DNA of 64,000 bases from assembly GCF_900890425.1 (NCBI RefSeq), contig NZ_CAAHFG010000003.1, forward strand, positions 558,001 to 622,000, in the 5' to 3' direction. Under the pieces are notes generated by a model. The model was not told where the DNA came from and searched no databases. It saw only the letters and a program-made list of their open reading frames with translations. Positions within the stretch are counted from its first letter, which is position 1. Each line of letters begins with the position of its first letter. The position numbers and the translations under genes are program-made. This DNA comes from Pontiella desulfatans. GTDB taxonomy: Bacteria; Verrucomicrobiota; Kiritimatiellia; Kiritimatiellales; Pontiellaceae. This document shows, one piece after another, positions 34,361-43,188 of this stretch.

Positions 34361-34732
34361 TTAGTCGGGCGCCATCAGCTTGCGCATGCGGTTGAGGCTG
34401 CCGGCGTTCACCACGTTGGTGTAGCCCGCGTTTGCCAGAGCTTCCTTCGCCGCGCCCGAGCGCGCCCCGCTGTGGCAATAGACAATGATGCTCTTCGACT
34501 TGTCAGTTATGCGCTGGTCGATGGCGCGGGCAACGATGTCGTAGGGAATGTTGATGGCCCCTTCGATGTGGCCCGAGCCGAACTCGCCCGGGGTGCGGGT
34601 ATCGATCACCAGTGCGCCGTTCTTGACCAAGGTCGGGATGTCGGCATCCTTGTCCACGCCGCCACCAAAAAGAAGGTTTGCAAGCAACACCATCACCACC
34701 AGCGCCATTCCATATTTTGCCACGGTTTTCAT
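34361..34732 (-). CDS. Rhodanese-like domain protein, membrane-anchored or exported
   Basis: 123 residues from ATG 34730-34732. An N-terminal hydrophobic segment (GMALVVMVLLANLLFGG) leads into one rhodanese domain with VIDTRTPGEFGSGHIEGAINIP and active-site loop YCHSGARSG. Cysteine is present, so it can carry a persulfide. It overlaps the upstream PQQ gene by 4 bp (ATGA), so they are translated together. Confidence 0.85.
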   Translation of the reverse strand: MKTVAKYGMALVVMVLLANLLFGGGVDKDADIPTLVKNGALVIDTRTPGEFGSGHIEGAINIPYDIVARAIDQRITDKSKSIIVYCHSGARSGAAKEALANAGYTNVVNAGSLNRMRKLMAPD

Positions 34733-35976
34733 TTTGTGTTCCTCGCGCAAATTAGTTTGTTGGGCAACCGGATGTATAGCGCGTCATCGACTGCAACGAT
34801 GGAGGCCGCCGAATTATCCGCGCCCATCATGAACTGTTCAAGCAGCTTGGGCTTCCTGCCGGCGGCATAGACGAATACCTCGCCGTTGAGGTTGAGCATA
34901 TAGACCTTGCCGTCCGCCACCAGTGGCGAGGCGAAAAAGCCTTTGTCGCTCGGGATCTTTTCCTGCCACTCTTCCCGTCCGTTCTGGGCGTTGATGCAGG
35001 TCAGGTAGCGCTTCACGCCATCGAGCACATAGAGCAGACCGTCGCCATAGGCCGGGGTGCAGACGTCCGGCACATAGCCTTCGTAGTCCCACCGCTTGCC
35101 GCCGCCGGGTTTGAGCGCAACCAAGGTGCGGCCGCGAGGGTAGGCCGTCACGGTTAGGTCGTCGGCCTGCACCGGGCTGGAAATGATGCGCCAATTGGTC
35201 TTGCGGTTGCCTTTTGCCACATCGAACTCCCACTGCACCTTGCCGTTCTTGGGGTCGTGGCTGGTCACCAGATCGGCGCCGGTCAGGATAATCCCTTGCT
35301 TGCCGAGGACCGGCGTGATGTAGGAATCAAGCGATTCCTTCGTGGCCGGGGTGGGACGGTCGGCTTCCCAAAGGGTCTTTCCGGTTAGAAGATCAATGGC
35401 CAGCAAGGTGGTGCCGTTTTTTGCAGTAGGATCGTTCTTTCCCGCAAGGTAGAGCAGGGGAAGGTACAGCGTGCCGCTGTGCAGCAGGGGGCTCGAGCTG
35501 AAGCCGAACTTGGTGGCCAGTCTGCCGTATTCCTTTTCCAGTTCCTTTTCCCAGAGTTGTTTGCCATCGAGCGTGAACGCAACCAGCGTCCCTTGCCCAT
35601 AGAGAAAGCAGACGGTTTTGCCGTCGGTTACGGCCGAGGGGTGCGCCGCATTGCCGCCCCGCGGCATTTCGCGTCCCTGGCCGACCTTTTTTTTCCAGGC
35701 TATCCTGCCAGACTTGCGGTCGATGCAGACGGCGTGGAGCTGGTTGTCGTCGCTCGTGGTTAAAAAGATCCGGTCCCCGGTGATGACCGGTGTCGATTGC
35801 CCGGTGCCCGGCAAGTCGCAGGTCCATGCCACGTTTTCACCGCTTTCAACCGACCACGATGCCGGCAGGTTCTTGGCGGAGCATGTCCCGTTCAGTTCCG
35901 GCCCGCGCCACTGCATCCAGTCGCCTCCGAGTGCCGCCATTGCTGTTGCGAGCAGTATCAGTACAGTCTGTTTCAT
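34729..35976 (-). CDS. PQQ-type beta-propeller protein (BamB-like), exported
   Basis: 415 residues from ATG 35974-35976 with GGAG five bases upstream. A signal peptide (TVLILLATAMAALG) is followed by WMQWRGPELNGTC, the typical opening of PQQ-like propellers in PVC bacteria, and by repeated W/G blades (AVCIDRKSGRIAWKKKVGQG; TLLAIDLLTGKTLWEADRPT). No PQQ ligand set can be assigned, so it is a structural or substrate-binding propeller. It is coupled to the rhodanese gene. Confidence 0.85.
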   Translation of the reverse strand: MKQTVLILLATAMAALGGDWMQWRGPELNGTCSAKNLPASWSVESGENVAWTCDLPGTGQSTPVITGDRIFLTTSDDNQLHAVCIDRKSGRIAWKKKVGQGREMPRGGNAAHPSAVTDGKTVCFLYGQGTLVAFTLDGKQLWEKELEKEYGRLATKFGFSSSPLLHSGTLYLPLLYLAGKNDPTAKNGTTLLAIDLLTGKTLWEADRPTPATKESLDSYITPVLGKQGIILTGADLVTSHDPKNGKVQWEFDVAKGNRKTNWRIISSPVQADDLTVTAYPRGRTLVALKPGGGKRWDYEGYVPDVCTPAYGDGLLYVLDGVKRYLTCINAQNGREEWQEKIPSDKGFFASPLVADGKVYMLNLNGEVFVYAAGRKPKLLEQFMMGADNSAASIVAVDDALYIRLPNKLICARNTK

Positions 35977-36077
35977 ATCATCTCCATTTAAGCGCAACAT
36001 AGTTGATTCTCCGCCTTCGCAAAAGAAGGATTGAATGAAATAGCTTTTTATTGTACCTCTTTAAGTGAGGTGAAGCC

Positions 36078-36281
36078 ATGTTGAAAGCAGTTGAGGCAAC
36101 AATTGAAACAGATGGGCATGTGCGCTTGCTTGAGCAGGTGCATCTGACGCATCCGTGCCGCGCCATCGTAACCATTGTCGATGCACCTGATGTTCCGGAA
36201 AGCGCATTGCTTGCCGAACAAGCTTTGGCGGAGGATTGGAACCGCTCTGAGGAGGACAAGGCATGGTCGCACCTTCAGTAG
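36078..36281 (+). CDS. Antitoxin of a PemK/MazF pair
   Basis: 67 residues (MLKAVEATIETDGHVRLLEQ ... EDWNRSEEDKAWSHLQ), matching small antitoxins encoded before PemK toxins. The N-terminal ~45 residues look like an AbrB/SpoVT-type fold, the C-terminal acidic tail would cover the toxin. The last 19 bp overlap the toxin gene. Confidence 0.75.
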   Translation: MLKAVEATIETDGHVRLLEQVHLTHPCRAIVTIVDAPDVPESALLAEQALAEDWNRSEEDKAWSHLQ

Positions 36282-36604
36282 GCTCGATTGTCCTCGTCAA
36301 CTTCCCGTTTTCAGATCTTTCGTCCAGTAAGTTGCGTCCTGCCGTCGTGCTTGCTGGAGTCGGCAGGGACGATTGGGTGCTATGCCAAATTACCAGTAAT
36401 CCATATTCCGATCCGAACGCGGTTGAAATTACCGATTCGGATTTCACGAGAGGTTCCCTTTTGCGAACTAGCTTTGCACGCCCCGGAAAACTATTCTCCG
36501 CAAACACATCAATCATGGTTCGCGAAGCAGGGAACTTGGTTCCGGCCAAACTCGATGCGGTCGTCGATGGCGTCATTGCCCTGCTCCGGCCAGATGCTTC
36601 ATGA
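36263..36604 (+). CDS. PemK/MazF family toxin
   Basis: 113 residues with GSIVLVNFPFSDLSSSKLRPAVVL, QITSNPYSDPNAVEI and a conserved FARPGKLF segment. MazF-type toxins are mRNA interferases. The pair is followed without a gap by a nuclease-fold gene. Confidence 0.88.
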   Translation: MVAPSVGSIVLVNFPFSDLSSSKLRPAVVLAGVGRDDWVLCQITSNPYSDPNAVEITDSDFTRGSLLRTSFARPGKLFSANTSIMVREAGNLVPAKLDAVVDGVIALLRPDAS

Positions 36605-37530
36605 ACTGTATTGATGGGGGACACATGTATAAACTTAATGTTGACGACAAAGCGCTTGTAAAGCTTGCGCCAACGAGTTTTGGCTCCCGCAACCTGCTGG
36701 AGCGATACGATATTCAAGAATGGATCGAGAAGACGCCCGCGATCCTAGGTGAGGATTTGCTGATAATCGGCAAGGAACTTCAACTCCAATCAGGGAGCCG
36801 TCTCGATCTTCTGGCAATTGATAGAAATGCGCGACTTGTCATTGTTGAGCTGAAACGCGATGACTCTGGAAAGGAAGTAGATTGGCAGGCGATCAAATAT
36901 ACATCTTATTGTTCCAACTTCTTGGTCGAAGAGGTTGTCGGGAATTATGCCGTCTATCTAAATTCAGATGAGGAAGATGCTCGATCCCGAATCGATGAGT
37001 TCATCGATGTTGAGTTGGAACTCCTAAATAATAGCCAACGCATCATTCTTGTTTCAAAAGAATATCACTCGGATGTCATCTCTGCCGTATTATGGCTTCG
37101 GGATTATGGCGTTGATATCGAGTGCTTGCGTCTGACGCCGTTTGTTGATGACAAGGGGGATTTGTTTATTCAGCCGGACAAAATCATCCCTCTTCCAGAA
37201 GCCAAGGATTACATACTTAAGAAAGAGCGGAAACGGATAGAGATCAAGAAAGCCCAGAGCCCTTTTGAAAAAGGTGATGTAATTGAATCTGTTAATGTAT
37301 TGATTTCAATCGGTACATATCGATTAGAGAGGTACGACAGTCATTCCATTAGCGTTTACAACTGCGATGCCGAGCGTTGCGAAATGGCAAAACCTGTGCT
37401 CCGGATGATTAACGATGAGAAAAGGTTGAGGGTAAGCTTAACCAATTCAAGCGGGCGTTCGAAAAATACTAGGTCTTTAGGGAAAGAGATCATCGCGGAG
37501 TTGAAGGCACAGGGCAAAGCCTGTTCTTAA
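36601..37530 (+). CDS. PD-(D/E)XK nuclease-fold protein (NucS/DUF91-like)
   Basis: 309 residues from ATG 36601, which overlaps the toxin stop (ATGA); an alternative ATG at 36625 follows GGGGGA. Residues ~65-95 contain QSGSRLDLLAID and VIVELKRD, the D...ExK site of the nuclease fold. The N-terminal region resembles NucS/DUF91. The C-terminal half is not recognised. Its overlap with the toxin suggests a three-gene unit. More AT-rich than its neighbours. Confidence 0.7.
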   Translation: MNCIDGGHMYKLNVDDKALVKLAPTSFGSRNLLERYDIQEWIEKTPAILGEDLLIIGKELQLQSGSRLDLLAIDRNARLVIVELKRDDSGKEVDWQAIKYTSYCSNFLVEEVVGNYAVYLNSDEEDARSRIDEFIDVELELLNNSQRIILVSKEYHSDVISAVLWLRDYGVDIECLRLTPFVDDKGDLFIQPDKIIPLPEAKDYILKKERKRIEIKKAQSPFEKGDVIESVNVLISIGTYRLERYDSHSISVYNCDAERCEMAKPVLRMINDEKRLRVSLTNSSGRSKNTRSLGKEIIAELKAQGKACS

Positions 37531-37566
37531 ACGGAAGTTGGTTGGCTTCTTCGGGGAGAAGAAACC

Positions 37567-39312
37567 TTAGATGGGTTTCAGGGTTAGCTCTTTTACAAGG
37601 CCCTTGGCCGATTCGAACCGGATTTTCCTGTCTCCCCAGACAAGCGTCACTTCCGAGCCCTTCGCCGTGAATTCGATGCTCGCCTCCGGATGGCGGGATT
37701 TCCAGACGTTGGCCAAGGCAATCGCGCGCTCGAGGCCGTCGCCGCGCTGGAAGTTCCAGACTTCGTCGGGCTGGGCCGCGCGGGGGCCGTCGTAGATCGA
37801 CTCGTTCGTCAGGTCTTGCATCGTCTGGACCAGTTCGTCGTCCGAAAGCTCCTTGGTCGCCGCGATGATGACCGGATTCCGCTCCAGCCCGGCTTTCAGG
37901 AAGGGTTTCCAATGCGTGGAGGAAAGATCGCGGCTGGCATAGAAGGCGAGGTCGGCAATCGTGTGGCTTTCGCGCAGGCTGGAGAGGTGGTCGATAATCT
38001 CATCGCGGGAGCTACCGGGCTGGATCTCGATCGGCCCGGGGCCCCCGAAGGTTTTTTCCCCAACCTCGGGCAGTTCCGGTTCAAGATGCACGAAATCGAC
38101 CAGTCCCTCAATGACCGACATCTTGCGTTCCATGTCGCGTGTGCAGTCGATTTTCTCCGCAAGCCCACGCATGTTTTCCTCGTCGAAGTGGGAAATGGGA
38201 TTGTTTTTCAGGTAGTCGCCCAGCTTGTTGATCTGGATGCGGCCCTCGATCGGGTCGGTATAGAAATCATATTCATCGATCTGGTCGAGCAGCTTGTCGC
38301 GCGTGGCGTTGTCCGAAACCTTGTAGGGGCTGCCGTGCTCGTAGGCGAATGCGCGCTCGATCGGCAGATACTGCTCCTTGCCATGCCGCAGGTATTTAAT
38401 CTGGAAACACTTCTGGAATTCGGAGCGCTCGCGCAGGAAATTGGCGAGGATTTCGAAGGTGATCTCCGTCGTGGTGAAGGCGTCGAGCTTGCTTCGGAAA
38501 ACCTCGAAGCTGTCCGGGGCAATGGTGGCTTCCGGATAGACCGTATGGATAAAGCCGGTATTGTTTGCCACAATCGTCACTTGCTCGTTACGCAGCGCCC
38601 GCTGGGCCTTGCCGGTGAGGTCGGTGCCGTTGAACCACATGTTCTTCGTCACCAGCCGTCGGTTGTTGGTCAGCACGCCATCGTTCACGTTGATGAAATT
38701 CTGGGAATGCAACGGCGTTGCGATCAGGAAAATATCCTCCAGCGGGATCTCGCAAATAATGAACAGGGCCGCCGCATACAGCGTCGAGAGCGAGACGCAC
38801 TCGCCCGCGCCCACGCGATAGTTTTCCTTGAATTTGAAGGCATCCATCGCCTCCAGCGTTTCCGTTTTCCAGAAAGGGATGATGCTGGAGTTGTATTTAT
38901 CCAGGCCGAAATGCTTGCGGATATCCAGCGAGAAATAGTGCTTGTCCCCCTGGTAGCCGAACAAGGCGTTCGACTGGCTGATCATCCCCTCGTCCATGTA
39001 CGGCTTGAACCGCTCGATTTCCGACTCCTTGGTCGTCAAGCCCCACGTGTCGAGGTCGAGGTTGAACTCATAGTTATCGATGATGAACTGCTTCAGCCGC
39101 TGGATCTTCTTATACGGCTTCATCGTGTCCAGCTTGGCAAACCATTCGTGTTCTTTCCACTCCCAGATGCGCGGCGACATGATGTTGGCCAGCACCAGGC
39201 TGTAGAGCAGCTCCGGAAACACAAAGATCTCCATGTCCGAGAGGGAAATGGCGGATGAATATTTTTCGAGATCTTCGGAAGGGATTTCAGGTATTTGGTT
39301 CATGCGCGCCAT
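37567..39312 (-). CDS. Large transglutaminase-like protein
   Basis: 581 residues from ATG 39310-39312 (a second ATG lies three codons later). Near residues 150-210 is GAGECVSLSTLYAAALFI followed by IPLEDIFLIATPLHSQNFIN, the cysteine and histidine of a transglutaminase/papain-like triad, with VNDG as a possible acidic partner. No signal peptide. The C-terminal ~150 residues are unrecognised. It may be a cysteine hydrolase or an inactive relative; I cannot say which substrate. Confidence 0.5.
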   Translation of the reverse strand: MARMNQIPEIPSEDLEKYSSAISLSDMEIFVFPELLYSLVLANIMSPRIWEWKEHEWFAKLDTMKPYKKIQRLKQFIIDNYEFNLDLDTWGLTTKESEIERFKPYMDEGMISQSNALFGYQGDKHYFSLDIRKHFGLDKYNSSIIPFWKTETLEAMDAFKFKENYRVGAGECVSLSTLYAAALFIICEIPLEDIFLIATPLHSQNFINVNDGVLTNNRRLVTKNMWFNGTDLTGKAQRALRNEQVTIVANNTGFIHTVYPEATIAPDSFEVFRSKLDAFTTTEITFEILANFLRERSEFQKCFQIKYLRHGKEQYLPIERAFAYEHGSPYKVSDNATRDKLLDQIDEYDFYTDPIEGRIQINKLGDYLKNNPISHFDEENMRGLAEKIDCTRDMERKMSVIEGLVDFVHLEPELPEVGEKTFGGPGPIEIQPGSSRDEIIDHLSSLRESHTIADLAFYASRDLSSTHWKPFLKAGLERNPVIIAATKELSDDELVQTMQDLTNESIYDGPRAAQPDEVWNFQRGDGLERAIALANVWKSRHPEASIEFTAKGSEVTLVWGDRKIRFESAKGLVKELTLKPI

Positions 39313-39430
39313 TGTAGAGTCACGATGCCCATTTAAAAGAAAAACGTAGTGAGTTTTTTGCATGGCAGGCGTTGACGGCCCCCATCCGCCGTGATACGTT
39401 CTGCCCTCAATTTTCCGGAAATTGAAATGT

Positions 39431-39507
39431 CGGGGCGTGGCTCAGCCTGGTAGAGCGCTACACTGGGGGTGTAGAGGCCGCTGGTTCAAATCCAGTCGCC
39501 CCGACCA
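39431..39507 (+). tRNA. tRNA-Pro (GGG)
   Basis: 77 nt. Acceptor stem CGGGGCG pairs with CGCCCCG (39497-39503), discriminator A, encoded CCA at 39505-39507. D arm GCTC/GAGC, anticodon stem CTACA/TGTAG with loop CTGGGGG giving anticodon GGG, T arm CTGG/CCAG with loop TTCAAAT. Confidence 0.95.
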
Positions 39508-39516
39508 TTTATTTTT

Positions 39517-39550
39517 ACGGCGAACTCCTTCGGGAATCGCCGTTTTTTTA
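39517..39550 (+). terminator. Terminator after tRNA-Pro
   Basis: ACGGCGA (39517-39523) pairs with TCGCCGT (39537-39543) and runs into seven T's. Confidence 0.8.
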
Positions 39551-39992
39551 TGTCCTCAAAACACCCGTTCATAACCGTAACTGCTTGAGGTGGTTGCGTG
39601 AACGATTTGAGGTGCTGTACGCCGAATTGCCGCTCCCGTATCATTCTCCCAACCCCGAATTCACGATTTTGTAGTCCGATTTCTCCTGAGATTCTCCGTT
39701 CGCTCTCCGTTCTCCACAAAGTTAAACCCCAGTTACATCCGACTCGGTTACCTTACGATATGGCAAAGCGAACTCTTTCTTCGTGCTAATTTCCCCCTCA
39801 ACCCCAGTATCATCCAGCAAGGTGCACCGGCCATGTCTTAAGGCGAACTTTTTATCTCTGCATGTGACGGTATGGCACAGTTTGCTCTCCGCGACCTCTG
39901 AAGGTAAACCCCGGTTCATCCTGATCGGGTATCAGGGAGTCCAGTTCCTCGCGGAGCTGCTGAAGTTCGTTGGCAGGATCAGGCATCAGTAC
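39551..39992. other. Repeat-containing non-coding stretch at the left of the mobile island
   Basis: No convincing gene. Two imperfect internal copies are visible: AAACCCC-GTT-CATCC strings at 39725 and 39907 (a third near 39798), and ACG-TATGGCA-AG...CTCT strings at 39755-39776 and 39867-39888. It may be degenerated coding or recombined DNA. Confidence 0.4.
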
Positions 39993-40904
39993 CTACAGTT
40001 CCAGAACCTGCTTCAGCTTATCTATGGATTGCTTGTGTTTTTGGGCGTCCATGTTGTGGATGTTTCTAAGCTTCCATTGAAGCGCGGGCAAGCGCTCAAG
40101 GTGCTCAATGGGTATGCGATTCCATTCTGGTTTGCCTGTTTTGATCGAAAGTAGAAACAGCCTTTCATTTTCTGACAGACTCTCTTTCAGCTCACGAACA
40201 AGGCGGGTTCGTGTTTTCGCTAATGTCTCGATGCTTATTGGCTCACGGGCCATGCCTGCAAACTGCGAGGCATACAGGTTTTCGAGAGGTTGGTTATTGG
40301 GGGTGAGCAGCTCCGCCATAGGCCGCGGGTGTCCCGCGAGATATATTGTGCAGGCCGTGCGGATTTCATCGCTAAGTCCGAACCGCTCGAACATCAGATG
40401 GACATCAAACAGGTCTCGGGGATGCTGTCGGTCTAGTGCCGCTGCGATTTTTCCGCCATAAAGATCGGCGATAGACAGAACCCGGCACTCCAGAAAAAGT
40501 TCGAACAGATCCTGGGCATCAGGGCAGAGCAGGCGTGTTTCCTCTGGATGCACAGCCCCTCTGAAAACGAAATTCGGCTCTACTTTAATGGTGGCTGCCG
40601 GAGAGTTAACGACCAGTCGCCCGGTCACCCCGGCCACAGGCTGATGGGTGACGGAACATTCCGGCAGTATCGATTGTATTTTACCCGAAAGTGACTCAAG
40701 TGTCTTCGAGATCTCTTGAAGAGCTTCATGGCGTGGGATCAATGGAAGAAAGGCCAAATCAATATCAACGGAAAGCCGGGGCAGGTTCTGCACAAAAAGG
40801 TTCATGGCTGTCCCGCCCTTCAGGGCAAAGCTGTCGTATTCTTGGATCAAAGGTAAAACGCTGAGCAGCAGCTTCACTTGGTTTGAATAAGCGGGATTAA
40901 ACAT
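39993..40904 (-). CDS. AbiEii/AbiGii family nucleotidyltransferase toxin
   Basis: 303 residues. The nucleotidyltransferase site appears as FALKGGTAMNLF and LSVDIDLAF, then the LYGGKIAAALDRQHPRDLFD block typical of AbiEii. These toxins modify tRNA and act in type IV toxin-antitoxin and phage defence systems. The start overlaps the end of the AbiEi gene by 8 bp. Confidence 0.88.
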   Translation of the reverse strand: MFNPAYSNQVKLLLSVLPLIQEYDSFALKGGTAMNLFVQNLPRLSVDIDLAFLPLIPRHEALQEISKTLESLSGKIQSILPECSVTHQPVAGVTGRLVVNSPAATIKVEPNFVFRGAVHPEETRLLCPDAQDLFELFLECRVLSIADLYGGKIAAALDRQHPRDLFDVHLMFERFGLSDEIRTACTIYLAGHPRPMAELLTPNNQPLENLYASQFAGMAREPISIETLAKTRTRLVRELKESLSENERLFLLSIKTGKPEWNRIPIEHLERLPALQWKLRNIHNMDAQKHKQSIDKLKQVLEL

Positions 40905-41595
40905 CAGACACCCCTTCCGGGCGGGGAACGGTGATCAAGAATTCCTGATCCAGTTTGCCTCCCTTGTAGACCACCCGCTTTCCACTTCCCAAATCCACTT
41001 TCTCCATATCCATGTATTTAAACCATGGATGACCGCAATCCCGAGCCATCCATAAAAAAAGGCGTTTGACCCGAACGGACTTACATGTCTGCAAAAGTTC
41101 CTGGCTCTCCTTGGGGCGAAGTGTGCTCAGCCCCTCAAATACAGTTCGGGCATGATCAAAATCAGAATTGTCTTTTATGCCATGGATCATTTCGAAAGCA
41201 GCCAGCTCCGGTGGGGACATTTCTATTTCAAAACTCTTATGCGGCACGGAACTCATCTGGAGGTTTTCCGCATTGCTGAAAAGGGATGCCGTGCGGTGTT
41301 GGATCTGAACGCCCCAATCCGTCTCGCGGAACCATGCGGGAAGCGGTTTAGCGCTCCCGCTGAATAGCTGGATGGATTGATCTGCATCCAAAGAAAGAAA
41401 ATGCCCCATACCCTTGAGGCGGAGGGAACTCAACCCCCCAACATGAACTTTCAATCCAAGCTGGGACTGCAACGCATATAATCCACCCTGCCAATCGACA
41501 TCGTCACCGTATCGTATATAGGCACCTTGTCCGATGCGTTCAAACCATCCCGATGAAACATACCTTCGTGCAAGGTTGTTTGATACTCCATGCAC
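40897..41595 (-). CDS. AbiEi family antitoxin, 5' end probably truncated
   Basis: 232 residues from GTG 41593-41595. The winged-helix part reads GVSNNLARRYVSSGWFERIG, followed by GLSSLRLKGMGHFL, and the C-terminal AbiEi domain. Homologues begin ~25 residues earlier with a proline/LTSNWL block. Here the frame stays open upstream and encodes exactly LTSNWLT before the GTG, but no ATG, GTG or TTG is present before a stop at 41632-41634. The frame therefore looks cut at a junction with the neighbouring vWA gene. It may still be translated from GTG or CTG. Confidence 0.65.
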   Translation of the reverse strand: MHGVSNNLARRYVSSGWFERIGQGAYIRYGDDVDWQGGLYALQSQLGLKVHVGGLSSLRLKGMGHFLSLDADQSIQLFSGSAKPLPAWFRETDWGVQIQHRTASLFSNAENLQMSSVPHKSFEIEMSPPELAAFEMIHGIKDNSDFDHARTVFEGLSTLRPKESQELLQTCKSVRVKRLFLWMARDCGHPWFKYMDMEKVDLGSGKRVVYKGGKLDQEFLITVPRPEGVSDV

Positions 41596-41605
41596 TGTCA
41601 GCCAG

Positions 41606-42178
41606 TTAGAAGTTAACCGAGAGGGTCGCCGTTACGAGCGCGTATTGGATATAGTTCGCCAAATCGACCGTGTTCTTGGCTTCGAGAACCCCGACTTCCG
41701 GATGGTTGGTGAACTTTTCCAGTTGCTTGCGGTCGTATTCATCCCCAATACCGATCGACAGGCGGACGGCTTTCGCTCCCCACACTTCGCGATCCAGTTG
41801 CTCGATGGCGTCGTCGTAGGCCTTGCCGTCCGTGTTGTCGCCGTCGGACAAAAGCACCATGACGGGCGGAAAACCCTTTCGCGGCATCTTGTCCATAGTG
41901 ACCGATTCGGCCAGCATTTTGACCGCGGCACCGGTTGACGTCATGGTCTGGGCCGTCAGATCTTCCCACGACAGTTGTTCCGGATCAACAGGGTCCGGTC
42001 CGATGTGCCAGCGCGCGCCATCCGAAAAAGCGATGACCCTGACTTTAAATTTAACCTCAGGATGTTGTTTGGCCACGGTCTTGAGTTCGCCAAAGGCTTC
42101 TCTCACCGCTTGATTAAGGGTCGCCATCCGTAAGCCGTCCATCGACCATGATTCATCGGGCATCAAATAGATGTCCAA
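41606..42178 (-). CDS. vWA-domain protein (TerY/YegL-like), possibly 5' truncated
   Basis: 190 residues from TTG 42176-42178. The metal site reads DESWSMDG (DxSxS), with TSTGAAVKML and LSDGDNTDGKAY for the other ligands, matching stand-alone vWA proteins. Homologues start slightly upstream with NRDLDIYL, and these residues are encoded in frame upstream of the TTG, reaching to the cut end of the recombinase gene. It ends VTATLSVNF. Confidence 0.65.
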   Translation of the reverse strand: MDIYLMPDESWSMDGLRMATLNQAVREAFGELKTVAKQHPEVKFKVRVIAFSDGARWHIGPDPVDPEQLSWEDLTAQTMTSTGAAVKMLAESVTMDKMPRKGFPPVMVLLSDGDNTDGKAYDDAIEQLDREVWGAKAVRLSIGIGDEYDRKQLEKFTNHPEVGVLEAKNTVDLANYIQYALVTATLSVNF

Positions 42179-42207
42179 ATCCCTGTTAACTAATTCCAGT
42201 TCAGATG

Positions 42208-43188
42208 TTACCCTTTGCCGGATTTCTTTTTAGTGCCGGTATGAACGAAAGCGGTTCCGCAGGCTTTGCACGTAAGCAGTCCTTTCAGCAAGGCGTCATG
42301 GCTGTTGCGGTTACGGTTTCCTTTGGTGAGATCATTGCCGGAGAGAATTGTGTTTGCCCGGTCGAAGATGTCCGAATTCACGATTCCTTCATGCTGACCT
42401 TCAAAGATCTCATCCTTCAGCGTTACCTTTCCGATGTAGATCAGGTTTTTAAGCAGATTATGCAATGTGCTGACCGTAAAATCCGACCCGCCTGTCACCT
42501 TGCCTTCCCGCGTAATCCATCGTTTGTTTTTCCAACCGCGATTGCGGAGTTCAAGAGCCACCGTCTTGACGGAGCGTTGTTTGATATACATCGAAAAGAT
42601 TTCACGAACCCGGATTGCTTCCAGTTCATCGATCTCCAGCGCCCGGCCTTCGGGTTTAATGTTGTAGCCCAGCACCGGTCGTCCGCCGAGAAACTGGCCG
42701 TTCTTACGTGCGGCATGCATGCGTTCGGTCACCCGTTCGCAGATCAGCTCCCTTTCGAATTCTGAAAACCCCATGATAATCTGGATCATCAAACGGCCCA
42801 TCGGGGTGCTTGTGTTGATGTTCTGCGTCACACTGACGAGAGAAACTCCATGTGCCTCGAAGAAGGTCATAAGCTCCAGAAACTGCGAGAGACTGCGTGA
42901 GATGCGGTCAAGGCGGTTGACGATCACGATCCTGACCTTATCTTCAAGGATAAGCTGTTTAAGCCGCTTAATCCCTGGACGCTCCATTGTAGCCCCGCTG
43001 ATGTTGTTATCCATGAGCTCCTCGTCCAGGGCATACCAACCTGCATGTTGCTGAGATTCAATGTAGCTGCGTGCTGAGGCGCATTGCACGGAGATGGAGT
43101 TAATCTTCTGCTCAAGCTTTGCATCTGTGGATTTTCTGGCATAGATCACGACCGGAATCCGGGTGGAATCTGTCTGTGGAGCAACCAT
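42208..43188 (-). CDS. Serine recombinase, truncated in the zinc ribbon
   Basis: 326 residues. The resolvase domain has YARKSTD with nucleophile S20 and the YxxxNI/FEREL motifs; the recombinase domain follows (GGRPVLGYNIKPEGR). The zinc ribbon starts LLTCKACGTAFVHTG and stops after KKKSGKG, whereas full proteins continue for ~200 residues. Such enzymes insert and excise mobile elements. The C-terminal DNA-binding and coiled-coil parts are missing, so activity is doubtful. It overlaps the DUF2924 stop by one base (TAATG). Confidence 0.8.
   Translation of the reverse strand: MVAPQTDSTRIPVVIYARKSTDAKLEQKINSISVQCASARSYIESQQHAGWYALDEELMDNNISGATMERPGIKRLKQLILEDKVRIVIVNRLDRISRSLSQFLELMTFFEAHGVSLVSVTQNINTSTPMGRLMIQIIMGFSEFERELICERVTERMHAARKNGQFLGGRPVLGYNIKPEGRALEIDELEAIRVREIFSMYIKQRSVKTVALELRNRGWKNKRWITREGKVTGGSDFTVSTLHNLLKNLIYIGKVTLKDEIFEGQHEGIVNSDIFDRANTILSGNDLTKGNRNRNSHDALLKGLLTCKACGTAFVHTGTKKKSGKG

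Noticed and set aside
39431-39507. tRNA-Pro as attachment site for the mobile island
   Set aside because: No copy of the tRNA 3' end was found on the far side near 44,650, and the recombinase is of the serine type, which rarely uses tRNA genes.
39860-39890. Sigma-54 promoter TGGCAC...TTGCT
   Set aside because: Spacing between GG and GC is eight bases instead of ten.
41590-42230. Integron cassette attC sites around the vWA gene, because of GTTAAC and AACTGG strings
   Set aside because: The strings do not fit the GTTRRRY/RYYYAAC core sites and there is no integron integrase.
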